From Yoonia sp. SS1-5 (GTDB lineage Bacteria > Pseudomonadota > Alphaproteobacteria > Rhodobacterales > Rhodobacteraceae): a DNA stretch of 64,000 nucleotides. A model generated the notes under the pieces. The model was not told the DNA's origin. It saw nothing but the letters and a program-made list of their open reading frames with translations, and ran no database searches. Shown one piece after another: positions 9,719-19,401 of the stretch. A program made the translations under genes and the position numbers. The DNA lies in NCBI RefSeq assembly GCF_038443705.2, contig NZ_CP151767.2, positions 3,959,501 to 4,023,500 of the forward strand, read 5' to 3'. Position 1 is the stretch's first letter, and each line of letters opens with the position of its first letter.

Positions 9719-10972
9719 ATGCCAACAACACGACTGACGCAGCGCTCAATGGTATTTGTGCTGGCTGGTGGCCGGGGGAGCCGGCTGAAAGAGTTGACAG
9801 ATCGGCGCGTGAAACCCGCTGTGCCCTTTGGGGGCAAAACACGGATTATCGACTTTGCCCTGTCGAACGCGTTGAATTCCGGCATCCGCCGGATGGCCAT
9901 TGCGACCCAATACAAGGCCCATAGCCTGATCCGGCACCTGCAGCGGGGCTGGACGTTTTTCAGGGCCGAACGCAACGAATTCCTTGATATCCTGCCCGCG
10001 TCGCAGCGCACCGGGACCGAAAGCTGGTACAAGGGCACGGCAGATGCCGTCACCCAGAATATTGATATCGTTGACAGCTACCACGTGGATTACGTCATCA
10101 TCCTGGCCGGTGATCATATCTACAAGATGGATTATGAAATCATGCTGCGCGAGCATGTGGAATCCGGTGCCGACGTGACCGTCGGGTGTCTGACCGTCCC
10201 GCGTGAGGAGGCCACGGCTTTTGGCGTGATGGCGACCGACAAAAGCGGGCAGATCACATCATTTTTGGAAAAACCGGCGGACCCGCCGGGCACGCCGGAC
10301 GACCCGACCAAGGCGCTCGCCTCTATGGGGATATACGTCTTTAACTGGAAATTCCTGCGTGATCTGCTGGCCAAAGATGCCGAAGATCCCAATTCCTCGC
10401 ATGATTTCGGCAATGACCTGATCCCCGATATCGTCAAGAACGGCAAGGCCATGGCGCACCGGTTCGACAATAGCTGCGTGCGGACCGAAGGCTCGCCCGT
10501 TTACTGGAAGGACGTGGGGACGGTTGATGCATTCTGGGAATCGCATATCGACCTGACGAATTTCACCCCGGACCTGAATTTATGGGATCGCAGCTGGCCG
10601 GTCTGGACCTATTCGGAGAGCGTGCCGCCTGCAAAATTCATTCACGACGAACGCGACCGGCGTGGCATGGCGATTTCGTCAATGGTGTCGGGGGGGTGCA
10701 TCATTTCGGGGACCGAGGTGCGGAATTCGTGCCTGTTTACCAATGTACATACCAATTCCTACGCGGTTCTGGACCATGCGGTTGTTTTGCCCAATGTGGT
10801 TGTCAGCCGATCCGCCCGCCTGCGGCAGGTTGTGATTGACAGTGGCGTGATCATCCCCGAAGGCCTTGTTGTGGGCGAGGACCCGACCGAGGATGCGAAA
10901 TGGTTCCGCGTCACCGACCGGGGGACCACATTGATTACGCAAACCATGTTGGACAAAAAAGCGGAAGGTTAG
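9719..10972 (+). CDS. glgC: Glucose-1-phosphate adenylyltransferase (ADP-glucose pyrophosphorylase)
   Basis: 417 residues. It makes ADP-glucose from ATP and glucose-1-phosphate and is the committed, usually allosterically controlled step. The nucleotide-binding loop [17 protein letters not shown], then [20 protein letters not shown] and [11 protein letters not shown] are all present; a C-terminal left-handed beta-helix region follows. GGAGGAG lies about eight bases before the ATG at 9719, so this start is preferred over the upstream in-frame TTG at 9701, which would itself lie over the ribosome-binding site. Confidence 0.97.
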   Translation: MPTTRLTQRSMVFVLAGGRGSRLKELTDRRVKPAVPFGGKTRIIDFALSNALNSGIRRMAIATQYKAHSLIRHLQRGWTFFRAERNEFLDILPASQRTGTESWYKGTADAVTQNIDIVDSYHVDYVIILAGDHIYKMDYEIMLREHVESGADVTVGCLTVPREEATAFGVMATDKSGQITSFLEKPADPPGTPDDPTKALASMGIYVFNWKFLRDLLAKDAEDPNSSHDFGNDLIPDIVKNGKAMAHRFDNSCVRTEGSPVYWKDVGTVDAFWESHIDLTNFTPDLNLWDRSWPVWTYSESVPPAKFIHDERDRRGMAISSMVSGGCIISGTEVRNSCLFTNVHTNSYAVLDHAVVLPNVVVSRSARLRQVVIDSGVIIPEGLVVGEDPTEDAKWFRVTDRGTTLITQTMLDKKAEG

Positions 10973-10978
10973 CGGCGA

Positions 10979-12412
10979 ATGGTGCGTGTGCTGTCTGTGG
11001 CGTCTGAATGCGCCCCCTTGATCAAGACAGGGGGGTTGGCAGATGTGGTCGGCGCACTGCCCGCCGCACTTGCCGGTCTGGGCGCCACGCTGCGCACGAT
11101 GATCCCGGGCTATCCGCAGGTGGCCGGGCAACTGAACAAGCCCAGGACTGTCGCGAAGATTGACAATCTGTTTGGCGGGCCTGCGCGCATCCTGTCGGCA
11201 GAGGCGGCGGGCCTGGCATTGCTTGTGGTTGACGCACCGCATCTGTTCGATCGCGAGGGTGGCATTTATCTGGACGCGGCCGGGCATGACTGGCCTGACA
11301 ATCCCCTGCGCTTTGCAGCGCTTTCTTATGCTGCGGCCCATGTGGCTGTGCATGGTGCCGGAAAATGGCGCCCTGACGTTGTGCACGGGCATGACTGGCA
11401 AGCTGGGCTCGTGCTGGAATATATGCATGCGCTAGGTGGGGATGCGAAGACCCCGTTTATTTTCACGATCCACAATGTGGCCTTTCACGGAAATGCGCCA
11501 GGCAACATGCTGGAACAACTTCAACTGGATCCGTGGCGTTTCAATGCGGATCACTTCGAATTCTGGGGCCAGATATCGGCTTTGAAAGCCGGGCTGATGG
11601 GGGCGGACAAGATCACAACGGTATCGCAGACCTACGCCGAAGAATTGATGACAGATACATTCGGCATGGGCATGGAAGGTGTGTTGCGGCATCGGCAGGC
11701 CGATCTGACGGGGATCGTGAACGGCATTGATACAGATGTCTGGAACCCCGCCACCGATCCGGAAATCCAGTCTTACAAAACCCCACGGGGCAAGGCTGCA
11801 AACAAGAAAAAGCTGCAGGCGGCCTTTGGGCTTGAACCCGCCGGCGGCCCGCTCTGTGTTCTGATTTCGCGACTGACCTCGCAAAAAGGGATCGACCTGC
11901 TGATCGAGGCCTTGCCCGCGCTTTTGGACAATGACGGCCAGCTTGCATTGCTAGGCTCGGGCGAGCCCGCGCTGGAGGTTGCGTTGCACAAGCTGGCAGC
12001 GGCGCATCCGAATGTCGGGGTGCAGATCGGTTATGATGAGGCCCTGTCGCACCGGATGATGGCCGGGGGCGATGCGATCCTTGTGCCATCGCGGTTCGAG
12101 CCTTGTGGGCTGACCCAGCTATACGGGCTGCGTTATGGCACTGTTCCGCTCGTCGGACTGACCGGGGGGCTTGCCGATACGGTGATCAATGCGTCACCTG
12201 CCGCGCTCAGCAGCGGGGCTGCGACAGGGGTGCAGTTCTTCCCGGTCACGGCGGGGGCCCTGGGAAATGCGTTTCACCGGCTTTCGGCGCTCTACGCCGC
12301 ACCGAAAATCTGGGCCCAGTTGCAACGCAACGGGATGAAGCAGGCGGTGGGCTGGGAACGGTCGGCTGTTGAATATCACGCCCTTTACGCAGGATTGGCG
12401 GCATCTGACTGA
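10979..12412 (+). CDS. glgA: Glycogen synthase (ADP-glucose type, GT5)
   Basis: 477 residues. It transfers glucose from ADP-glucose to the growing alpha-1,4 chain. The N-terminal ADP-glucose-binding motif KTGGLADVVGALP (Lys16) is intact. The C-terminal domain has SRLTSQKGIDLLIEALP and the catalytic EPCGLTQLYGLRYG block. It begins six bases after glgC stops and ends two bases before glgX begins, so the cluster is compact and probably one transcript. Confidence 0.97.
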   Translation: MVRVLSVASECAPLIKTGGLADVVGALPAALAGLGATLRTMIPGYPQVAGQLNKPRTVAKIDNLFGGPARILSAEAAGLALLVVDAPHLFDREGGIYLDAAGHDWPDNPLRFAALSYAAAHVAVHGAGKWRPDVVHGHDWQAGLVLEYMHALGGDAKTPFIFTIHNVAFHGNAPGNMLEQLQLDPWRFNADHFEFWGQISALKAGLMGADKITTVSQTYAEELMTDTFGMGMEGVLRHRQADLTGIVNGIDTDVWNPATDPEIQSYKTPRGKAANKKKLQAAFGLEPAGGPLCVLISRLTSQKGIDLLIEALPALLDNDGQLALLGSGEPALEVALHKLAAAHPNVGVQIGYDEALSHRMMAGGDAILVPSRFEPCGLTQLYGLRYGTVPLVGLTGGLADTVINASPAALSSGAATGVQFFPVTAGALGNAFHRLSALYAAPKIWAQLQRNGMKQAVGWERSAVEYHALYAGLAASD

Positions 12413-12414
12413 TT

Positions 12415-14496
12415 ATGGCAGAAAATTTCCCAATCGAGGCCGGTCGCGCCAATCCGCTTGGCGCGACATTCGACGGCAATGGCGTGAATTTTGCGATCTT
12501 TTCGCAGCATGCGTCGCGGGTCAACCTGTGCCTTTTTGACGCCGATGGGGTGGAAAACCAGATCGTCGCCTTGCCCGAACGGGAAGGGCATGTCTGGCAC
12601 GGCTACATCCCGGGCATGCAGCCCGGCCAACAATATGGCTACCGGGTGGATGGGCCATATCGGCCGCAGGACGGGCATCGGTTCAACCCCTACAAACTGC
12701 TGATTGATCCTTATGCCAAACAGCTGACAGGGCATCCGACCTGGGATGACGCCCTGTTTGGCTATACCGTGGGCGACCCTGCGGTCGATCTGAGCTTTGA
12801 CAAGCGCGACAGCGCGCCCTTCATGCCCCGTTGCGTGGTGGTAGATCCTGCATTCAGCTGGGGCGAGGTGGTCAGCCCCGACCACAAACTCTCCGAAACC
12901 ATTCTGTATGAGGCGCATGTCAAAGGGCTGACAGCCGGGCGTCGGGATGTGGATTTGCCCGGAACATATCTTGGCATGGCCTCGGACCCGATGCTGGAGC
13001 ATCTTAACAATCTGGGCGTCACGGCCATTGAATTATTGCCCGTTCATGCATTCATGGACGATCAGTTCCTGACTGACCAAGGGTTGCGCAACTACTGGGG
13101 CTATATGAGCTACGGGTTCTTCGCGCCCGAGCCGCGCTACATGCATCGCGGCCAGATCGCCGAGTTCCAACAGATGGTGGCAAGGTTTCATACCGCCGGG
13201 ATCGAGGTGATCCTGGATGTGGTCTATAACCACACCGCTGAAGGGTCGCATGTCGGCCCCACGGTTGCCTTTCGGGGGCTGGACAATGCCAGCTACTACC
13301 GTTTGGCCGAGGATAAACGGCACTATATGGATGACGCAGGTTGCGGGAACACGCTGAACGTCGAACATCCGTTTGTGCTGCGGATGGTGATGGATTCACT
13401 GCGCTATTGGGTGCAGGAAATGCATGTGGACGGGTTCCGTTTTGACCTGTGTTCTGTGCTGGGGCGGACCGCGCATGGGTTTGATCGCAACGGTCCCTTC
13501 TTTCGGGCGATCCAGCAAGATCCGGTCCTGAACAAGGTCAAGCTGATGGCAGAGCCGTGGGATATCGGGCCCGGCGGCTATCAGCTTGGGGCCTATCCGG
13601 CCCCTTTTTCGGAATGGAACGACAAATACCGTGATGATACGCGCAAATTCTGGCGTGGGGATGATGGCATGGTTGCGGGGATGGCCGCGCGGCTATGCGG
13701 TTCGGCGCAGTTCTTTGACCATGATGGGCGTGCATCGACCTCATCGGTGAATTTCCTGACAGCGCATGATGGGTTCACCCTGCGGGATACGGTCAGCTAT
13801 GCGCGCAAGCATAATCTGGCCAATGGGGAAGGAAACCGGGACGGCCATTCGGGAAATTATTCGGACAATATGGGGGTCGAGGGGCCAACCGATGACCCCA
13901 AGATACGGGCGGCCCGGGTCCGCAGACGACGCAACATGATTGCGACGTTGCTGTTTTCGCAGGGCACGCCGCTGCTGTTGGCGGGGGATGAGATTGGGAA
14001 CACTCAGGACGGCAACAACAATGTCTATTGTCAGGATAACCCGCTGGGTTGGGTGAATTGGGAAGATCGCGATGAGGCGTTCTTGAAATTCTGCAGGCAG
14101 GCCATTGCGTTCCGAAAGGCGCATCCGATCTTGCGGCAGACACGGTTTCTGCATTCGCGACCACGCCTGACAGATGGGGCACCCGATCTGTTCTGGCGGC
14201 GTGCCGACGGTGCGGCGATGGAACAATCCGATTGGGATGATCCCGGGCTCCGCATGATTGTGGCAGAGCTGCGGATGGCATCCGGAACGCCCACCTACGT
14301 GGAAAAGGAAGGTGCCTTGCTGGTGGTGCTGAACGCGGGTGAGACGGCGGCGGTTCTCCTGCCGGACGCGCCTGACGGGCGGCGATGGGTACGCCGTTTT
14401 GATACGGCGGCGGATGACGCGACCCAGCCAACCGACGGCACAACGATCCTGGCCGACACGGTCGTGGTTTTTGCGTTAGGCGACGATAGCGTTTGA
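12415..14496 (+). CDS. glgX: Glycogen debranching enzyme GlgX
   Basis: 693 residues. Isoamylase-type GH13 enzyme that hydrolyses alpha-1,6 branches of phosphorylase-limit glycogen. An N-terminal CBM48 (NGVNFAIFSQHASRVNL) precedes the barrel with DVVYNHTAEGSH, the nucleophile Asp in GFRFDLCSVLGR, the acid/base Glu in LMAEPWDIGPGGY, and FLTAHDGFTLRD. Last gene of glgBCAX; a strong hairpin follows. Confidence 0.96.
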   Translation: MAENFPIEAGRANPLGATFDGNGVNFAIFSQHASRVNLCLFDADGVENQIVALPEREGHVWHGYIPGMQPGQQYGYRVDGPYRPQDGHRFNPYKLLIDPYAKQLTGHPTWDDALFGYTVGDPAVDLSFDKRDSAPFMPRCVVVDPAFSWGEVVSPDHKLSETILYEAHVKGLTAGRRDVDLPGTYLGMASDPMLEHLNNLGVTAIELLPVHAFMDDQFLTDQGLRNYWGYMSYGFFAPEPRYMHRGQIAEFQQMVARFHTAGIEVILDVVYNHTAEGSHVGPTVAFRGLDNASYYRLAEDKRHYMDDAGCGNTLNVEHPFVLRMVMDSLRYWVQEMHVDGFRFDLCSVLGRTAHGFDRNGPFFRAIQQDPVLNKVKLMAEPWDIGPGGYQLGAYPAPFSEWNDKYRDDTRKFWRGDDGMVAGMAARLCGSAQFFDHDGRASTSSVNFLTAHDGFTLRDTVSYARKHNLANGEGNRDGHSGNYSDNMGVEGPTDDPKIRAARVRRRRNMIATLLFSQGTPLLLAGDEIGNTQDGNNNVYCQDNPLGWVNWEDRDEAFLKFCRQAIAFRKAHPILRQTRFLHSRPRLTDGAPDLFWRRADGAAMEQSDWDDPGLRMIVAELRMASGTPTYVEKEGALLVVLNAGETAAVLLPDAPDGRRWVRRFDTAADDATQPTDGTTILADTVVVFALGDDSV

Positions 14497-14518
14497 CGAA
14501 ATACTTGAAATATCGCTT

Positions 14519-14575
14519 ATCACTTAACGCGTTGAAATCTTTGATTTCAGGCAGCGTTAAGTGATTCAGGTTTTT
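14519..14575 (+). terminator. Large intrinsic terminator/attenuator between glgX and glgP
   Basis: A 12-bp perfect outer stem (14519-14530 with 14554-14565) encloses a second 7-bp stem TGAAATC/GATTTCA (14533-14539 with 14543-14549). TTTTT follows at 14571, five bases after the stem. It should end most glgBCAX transcripts and separate glgP expression from the synthetic genes. Confidence 0.8.
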
Positions 14576-14667
14576 CGCGCAACGCTTTAACGCCGCTTTC
14601 CCGTGACAAACAAAAAAGCGACGTTTAAGGGATATGCTTGGTCCCCAAAAGCGTATCGAGCATTTAG

Positions 14668-17064
14668 ATGAACATGATGAGTGACATTTCCGCCGAAGCA
14701 TTGCGGGCACGTATTGATCAGCACCTGATCTACACGTTGGGCAAGGATAAACCGCATGCCAGTATTTATGACTGGCGGATGGCGGTCAGCTACACGATCC
14801 GGGACCTGATTGTAGAACCCTGGTTTGCAGCCACGCGCCGCACCTACGAGGCGCAGGGTAAGCGGGTGTACTACCTGTCGATGGAATTTCTGATCGGGCG
14901 TATTCTCGAGGACGCGATGATCAACCTTGGGCTTCACGATACCATTGCAGCCGTGCTTATGGATGAGGGCATTACGCTTGACGATGTGATCGAAAATGAA
15001 CCCGATGCGGCGCTGGGTAATGGTGGATTGGGGCGCCTGGCTGCCTGTTTTCTCGAATCCATGTCAACGCTTGGCTGCCCGGGTTTTGGATATGGCATTC
15101 GCTACGAACACGGGCTGTTCCGGCAGCGGTTCGAAGGCGGCCAACAGGTCGAAACCCCCGAGGATTGGCTGAACCAGACCCATCCATGGGAATTCGAACG
15201 GCCAGAGGCGCGCTACACTATTCCATTCAAGGGGCATGTGGGTGACGACGGCCACTGGCACCCGGCCGAGACGGTTTTGGCACGGGCCTATGACACACCT
15301 GTTGTGGGGTGGCAGGGCGAATGGGCGAACACGCTACGCCTGTGGGGGGCGCACCCGACGGAATTGTTTGACCTGGAACGGTTCAACTCGGGCGATCACA
15401 CGGCAGCGGCCGCACCCGAGGCGCTGGCCCGGACGTTAAGCCGTGTTCTGTACCCCGAGGATGCCACCGATAGCGGCAAGGAATTGCGCCTCAAGCAGGA
15501 ATTCTTTCTGACTTCGGCCGCGTTGCAGGACATTCTGCGCCGGTTCCGCAGCGAATATGACGACATGTCCTTGCTGCCCGACAAAGTTGCCATTCAGATG
15601 AATGACACGCACCCGGCCATCGCGGGGCCAGAGCTTATCCGGCTGCTGACCGACGAACATGGCTTGGGCTGGGATGTGGCAAAGGACCTCGCGCAGCGCT
15701 GCCTGAATTACACCAACCACACCTTGTTGCCCGAAGCGCTGGAACAATGGTCAACATGGCTTATGGGGCGTGTATTGCCGCGGCATATGCAGATCATTGA
15801 ACGGATAGACCGTGATCATCAGGCGGCAACGGGCTGTGCGCCGGAACAGAAAATTGTTCATCAGGATCAGGTGCGTATGGGGATTTTGGCCTTTGTCATG
15901 GCCTCGCATGTCAACGGTGTTTCGGCGCTGCATACCGATCTGATGCGCAGCACCGTGTTTGCCCAACTTCATGCGCATTACCCCGACCGTATTATCAATC
16001 AGACAAACGGGGTCACGCCGCGTCGGTGGCTGCGACTGGCCAATCCGGGCCTGTCAGCTGTGATCACAGATGCGATCGGGCCGGGATGGGAACGTGATCT
16101 GGATCGACTGCAGGGCCTGCGACAATACGAAAACGATCCGGCCGTGATTGATGCGGTGCGGCTGGCCAAACGCGCAAACAAGGTGGCGTTTTCCAATTGG
16201 ACCGCCCGACAGTTGGGGGTCGATATCGACCCGGATGCGATGTTCGACGTGCAGATCAAACGGATCCACGAGTATAAGCGGCAGTTGTTGAATGTCTTTG
16301 AAACGGTTGCCCGCTGGCACGCGATCCGAACCAACCCCGACGCTAACTGGACCCCGCGGGTCAAGATATTTGGGGGCAAGGCCGCACCGGGTTATTTCAC
16401 CGCCAAAACGATCATTCGGCTGATCAACGACATCGCTGTTGTGATCAACAATGACCCCGCGATGCGGGGACGGCTCAAAGTTGTGTATCCGGCCAATTAC
16501 AATGTCTCGATGGCGCAACGATTGATCCCCGCTGCGGATTTGTCCGAGCAGATTTCAACCGCCGGCAAAGAGGCCTCTGGCACCGGCAATATGAAGTTTA
16601 CAATGAACGGGGCCCTGACAATCGGGACGCTTGATGGCGCGAATGTCGAAATCCGCGATCACGTGGGCGCGGACAACTTCTTTCTATTTGGGATGACCGC
16701 GGCTGAGGTGCAGAAACGGTATCAGATGCCACGTCATGCCCGGTCGGCGATCTTGGAAAGCCAGCAGCTGCAGGATGTGCTGCAGATCGTGGCGGAAGGG
16801 CATTTCAACGCAAACGAACCCGGTCGCTATCATGGCTTGGTTTATGCGACATGGAATCATGACCCGTTTCTGGTTGCATCAGACTATGACAGCTACGAAA
16901 GCAGTCAGCGGGATGTAGATGCTGCTTTCGCAGATCAGGCGCAGTGGCATCAAACCGCACTCCGCAACATCGCGGGGGCCGGGTATTTCTCCTCCGACCG
17001 AACAATTCGCGGTTACATGGACGATATCTGGAAGGCCAAGCGGCTCGGAAACGACAAGCCCTGA
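14668..17064 (+). CDS. glgP: Glycogen/starch/alpha-glucan phosphorylase
   Basis: 798 residues, GT35 family. It releases glucose-1-phosphate from glycogen ends using pyridoxal phosphate. The PLP lysine is Lys643 in GTGNMKFTMNGALTIG. Other family blocks include GNGGLGRLAACFLES, NDTHPA and KRIHEYKRQLLN. It follows glgX in the same direction but after a 171-bp gap containing a strong hairpin, so it may have its own promoter. It completes a synthesis-plus-breakdown glycogen locus. Confidence 0.97.
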   Translation: MNMMSDISAEALRARIDQHLIYTLGKDKPHASIYDWRMAVSYTIRDLIVEPWFAATRRTYEAQGKRVYYLSMEFLIGRILEDAMINLGLHDTIAAVLMDEGITLDDVIENEPDAALGNGGLGRLAACFLESMSTLGCPGFGYGIRYEHGLFRQRFEGGQQVETPEDWLNQTHPWEFERPEARYTIPFKGHVGDDGHWHPAETVLARAYDTPVVGWQGEWANTLRLWGAHPTELFDLERFNSGDHTAAAAPEALARTLSRVLYPEDATDSGKELRLKQEFFLTSAALQDILRRFRSEYDDMSLLPDKVAIQMNDTHPAIAGPELIRLLTDEHGLGWDVAKDLAQRCLNYTNHTLLPEALEQWSTWLMGRVLPRHMQIIERIDRDHQAATGCAPEQKIVHQDQVRMGILAFVMASHVNGVSALHTDLMRSTVFAQLHAHYPDRIINQTNGVTPRRWLRLANPGLSAVITDAIGPGWERDLDRLQGLRQYENDPAVIDAVRLAKRANKVAFSNWTARQLGVDIDPDAMFDVQIKRIHEYKRQLLNVFETVARWHAIRTNPDANWTPRVKIFGGKAAPGYFTAKTIIRLINDIAVVINNDPAMRGRLKVVYPANYNVSMAQRLIPAADLSEQISTAGKEASGTGNMKFTMNGALTIGTLDGANVEIRDHVGADNFFLFGMTAAEVQKRYQMPRHARSAILESQQLQDVLQIVAEGHFNANEPGRYHGLVYATWNHDPFLVASDYDSYESSQRDVDAAFADQAQWHQTALRNIAGAGYFSSDRTIRGYMDDIWKAKRLGNDKP

Positions 17065-17241
17065 GTGTTTCGCTTTCGAAAAGCGCACCCCGTCGGCGTC
17101 GCGTATTGGCGAGGGCACGCGGGATGATGTCGGAAAAGAAGGTTGGTTCGTCTCGGTTCAGGTCCTTGGTCACGAGGGTGGTGCAGTCGAGGTGTTCCTT
17201 GCAGGCGATATGATGGGGCAATGCGGATGATCTGGGTCAGT

Positions 17242-18457
17242 TGTCCTGCCTGAACCGGGTTAGGGTTTTATTGATCCGAAGGGCCATCCCCATTGAAGAT
17301 CAAATACGCGGCGTATCGGGATGATCCAAAAACGGGACGCAGAAACGCCGATTTGTGGACTGCACCGAACCCATGGGCTCAGCCAAGGCACGTTCTACTA
17401 ATGCAAATCGAAGTGGCGGCATCGAGGGACCCGACTTGGCCATCACGGCCGTTGAAGAACAAGAATGTGAAGCTTGAGTAAACCGGCGGACACGATGTTG
17501 AACACTGTTGTGCCGAAGGATCTGTTTGGAAGGAGTTGACAACACCGCCCGCGGGGCGGGATGCAACGCTGTGAAGCATGCGTGACCACGACATCTAGCG
17601 ACGGCGGGCGTGCAGGCGTGATGGTGTCAACCCAAAGACCCTCCGCCGGACAACCGGGCCCTCAGCAGAGAGACAAAGGCATCGCCGCATCCAGTTGATG
17701 CTGGAACGCAACGGCATAGTCATGATCCAGAACAAGCTGTGTCGGTCCACACACCGAAGAAAGACTGGGTGTCAGGTGATCTGAGCCGGAAACACGCCCT
17801 TGGCGCGCGAACGCAGATGCCAGAGGCTTTGCTGTGGGTGAAGGTTCGTCACTGGACTTCCTGTCCGAAACGACGGGTGCCTGGCGCCGGCTCTGCAGCT
17901 TGCTTGTGAACGATGATTGCCGTCGCGAGAACCTAGACCCTTCTCGGGAGATGCCCTGCAATCGCCAGCTCGGCAGCGGATGGCGGACACTAGTTTCTGG
18001 GGGCCTGCGCGGCGCGGGAATTGGATGCGCTTGCCCGGGTCCATGGAAAACCCGCTAATATTTCCTGCGACCATGGCGCCGAGTTCACGATTCGGCCATT
18101 TCTGCATATAGGTAAACGACAACGATTTCGAGTGGCGCGATATTGGTCCGGGCAAACCCCGGCAGAATACCCTCGTTAAGTGGTTCAATGGCAGGCCGCG
18201 CGATTTTCTGAACGAGGAGGTGTGCGACGGCCTGGGCCATGTCCACCGCAACCTGGTGCGGTGGAGGTACGATTACAATAACGTCCGGGCGCGTTTATCA
18301 AACGGACGTTAACCACGTACAAAAGCGCCCCAGTGCGCATTTGTAATTCGATTGCTCCGCGTTTCCCGCGCTTGCACAAGCCAGACTGAAATTGAAGAAT
18401 AACTGAACCAGACTCGAAGACTATCGTCATGAACGGGTTAGCTCCCTGAGCAGGTTA
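17242..18457 (+). mobile_element. Decayed IS3-family insertion sequence (about 1.2 kb)
   Basis: The 1.57-kb gap between glgP and the chemosensory operon contains no intact gene, but six-frame reading shows the ghost of a whole IS3-type element in forward orientation: OrfA pieces at 17295-17480 and OrfB pieces to 18312. Degenerate inverted ends are suggested by TGTCCTGCCTGA near 17242 and the reverse complement of CAGGTTA near 18451-18457 (shared core CCTGC). The length fits IS3 members. I see nothing recognisable in 17065-17241 or 18458-18637. Confidence 0.72.
17295..18312 (+). pseudogene. IS3-family transposase (OrfA + OrfB), multiply frameshifted
   Basis: Reading across frames gives, in the correct family order: EDQIRGVSG, HGLSQGTFY and LKNKNVKLE (OrfA helix-turn-helix and coiled-coil parts), TMLNTVVPKDLFG, KELTTPPAGRDATL, RRRACRRDGVNPKTLRR, HRRIQLMLERNGIVMIQNK, HTEERLGVR, RKHALGARTQMPEAL, SLDFLSETTGAWRRL, NDDCRRENLDPSREMP, NISCDHGAEFT (second catalytic Asp region) and GPGKPRQNTLVKWFNGRPRD ending ...WRYDYNNVRARLSNGR. 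At least five frameshifts and several stops separate them, so it is inactive. It ends at a TAA at 18310. Confidence 0.82.
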
Positions 18458-18637
18458 GTGTCCGCAAAGATGTCGTTCTCACTCCAGCGGTTGTGCGGGC
18501 TCATAGGAAGGCCGTACTTCTTTGGGGCATCTCGCCACCTTTTGCCTTCATAACAGACCGAAATAGCCCCACTCGATGCGTGCCGGGCTCAAAGGGTATT
18601 TTGCCACGAAGCTTTTGAAAACAGGGCGCAATATCAG

Positions 18638-19015
18638 TTAGAATAGCGTTACCGTACCTGTACATCGGTCAAGCTCAGGGCTAGCGTTTTTTGTCTCGTC
18701 GTCGAGCAATACGGTTCGAATCCATTCCAGTTTTGCCGGGTTTACAATTTCGAAGCGATTGCGTTCCAGGCACTCTGGCGCAACAAGCGACATGCGTTCT
18801 ACGATCAACGCAATTTCTTCGATTGATTGCATAACGACATCGATTTTTTGAACGGTGTGACTTGGCAGCCGTGCCCGCTGGTTGAACTGCACTTCATCAA
18901 CCATGGTTTCTTCGATTTCTGCTACGGCGACCCCTACCTCCCGGATAACATCTGATAATCTGGAAAAAAGTGTTCCATCGTCGTGCGGGATCAGTGGTGA
19001 AGCATTTTCATTCAT
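18638..19015 (-). CDS. Small helical protein of the chemosensory operon, CheZ-like motif
   Basis: 125 residues from the ATG at 19015, which overlaps the receiver stop (ATGA). I do not recognise a named family. Two long predicted helices (about 14-46 and 52-77) dominate. The second contains QKIDVVMQSIEEI, so Asp59 and Gln63 form a D-x-x-x-Q pair. That spacing matches the catalytic Asp and Gln of CheZ (D-L-T-G-Q), the CheY-P phosphatase. As the last gene of an operon with two receivers, a phosphatase or receiver-binding role is plausible, but this is inference from a five-residue pattern. Confidence 0.6.
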   Translation of the reverse strand: MNENASPLIPHDDGTLFSRLSDVIREVGVAVAEIEETMVDEVQFNQRARLPSHTVQKIDVVMQSIEEIALIVERMSLVAPECLERNRFEIVNPAKLEWIRTVLLDDETKNASPELDRCTGTVTLF

Positions 19016-19398
19016 AGTTTGCCGACGACACTTTCGATGCATTGCTTCATCGAAGCTGTGGAGAACGGTTTTTTGATAATGTTATTCAGGCCCAGCGCCT
19101 TACCCTTTGAAACAAGGTCCGGTGTAGGATTGCCCGTGACAAGTATGAAGCCGATACGCGCGGTCGACTTGTTCTGGCGGAGCGCACGCAGCAATTCCAG
19201 CCCGTCCATGCCAGGCATATTGTAGTCCGATAGAACGAGGTGGACGGGATCATTGATCAGCTTGGCCAATGCCGCACGACCATCATTCTCCGCCTGGTTC
19301 TTCCAGATTCCCATTTCCTCTATCGCTTGGACAAGAAGGCCGCGGCTGACGCCCATGTCGTCAACAATCATGATGCGTAGTGAGTCTTTAAGGCTCAT
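19012..19398 (-). CDS. Single-domain response regulator (CheY-like)
   Basis: 128 residues, receiver domain only. The acidic pair Asp13-Asp14, phospho-acceptor Asp58 (LSDYNMPGMDG), Thr88 (ILVTGN) and Lys110 (KKPFS) are all in place, so it should be phosphorylatable. Second receiver of the operon; its stop overlaps the downstream small helical gene and its start lies only three bases after cheR ends. With no output domain it probably acts through protein contact or as a phosphate sink for CheA. Confidence 0.9.
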   Translation of the reverse strand: MSLKDSLRIMIVDDMGVSRGLLVQAIEEMGIWKNQAENDGRAALAKLINDPVHLVLSDYNMPGMDGLELLRALRQNKSTARIGFILVTGNPTPDLVSKGKALGLNNIIKKPFSTASMKQCIESVVGKL

Positions 19399-19401
19399 TT
19401 T

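Noticed and set aside
17065-17241. Possible second mobile-element remnant right after glgP
   Set aside because: Open frames exist on both strands, but no stretch could be matched to a family by eye.
18710-18726. tRNA T-arm-like GGTTCGAATCC
   Set aside because: Lies within the small che-operon gene with no cloverleaf around it. No tRNA gene was found in the window.
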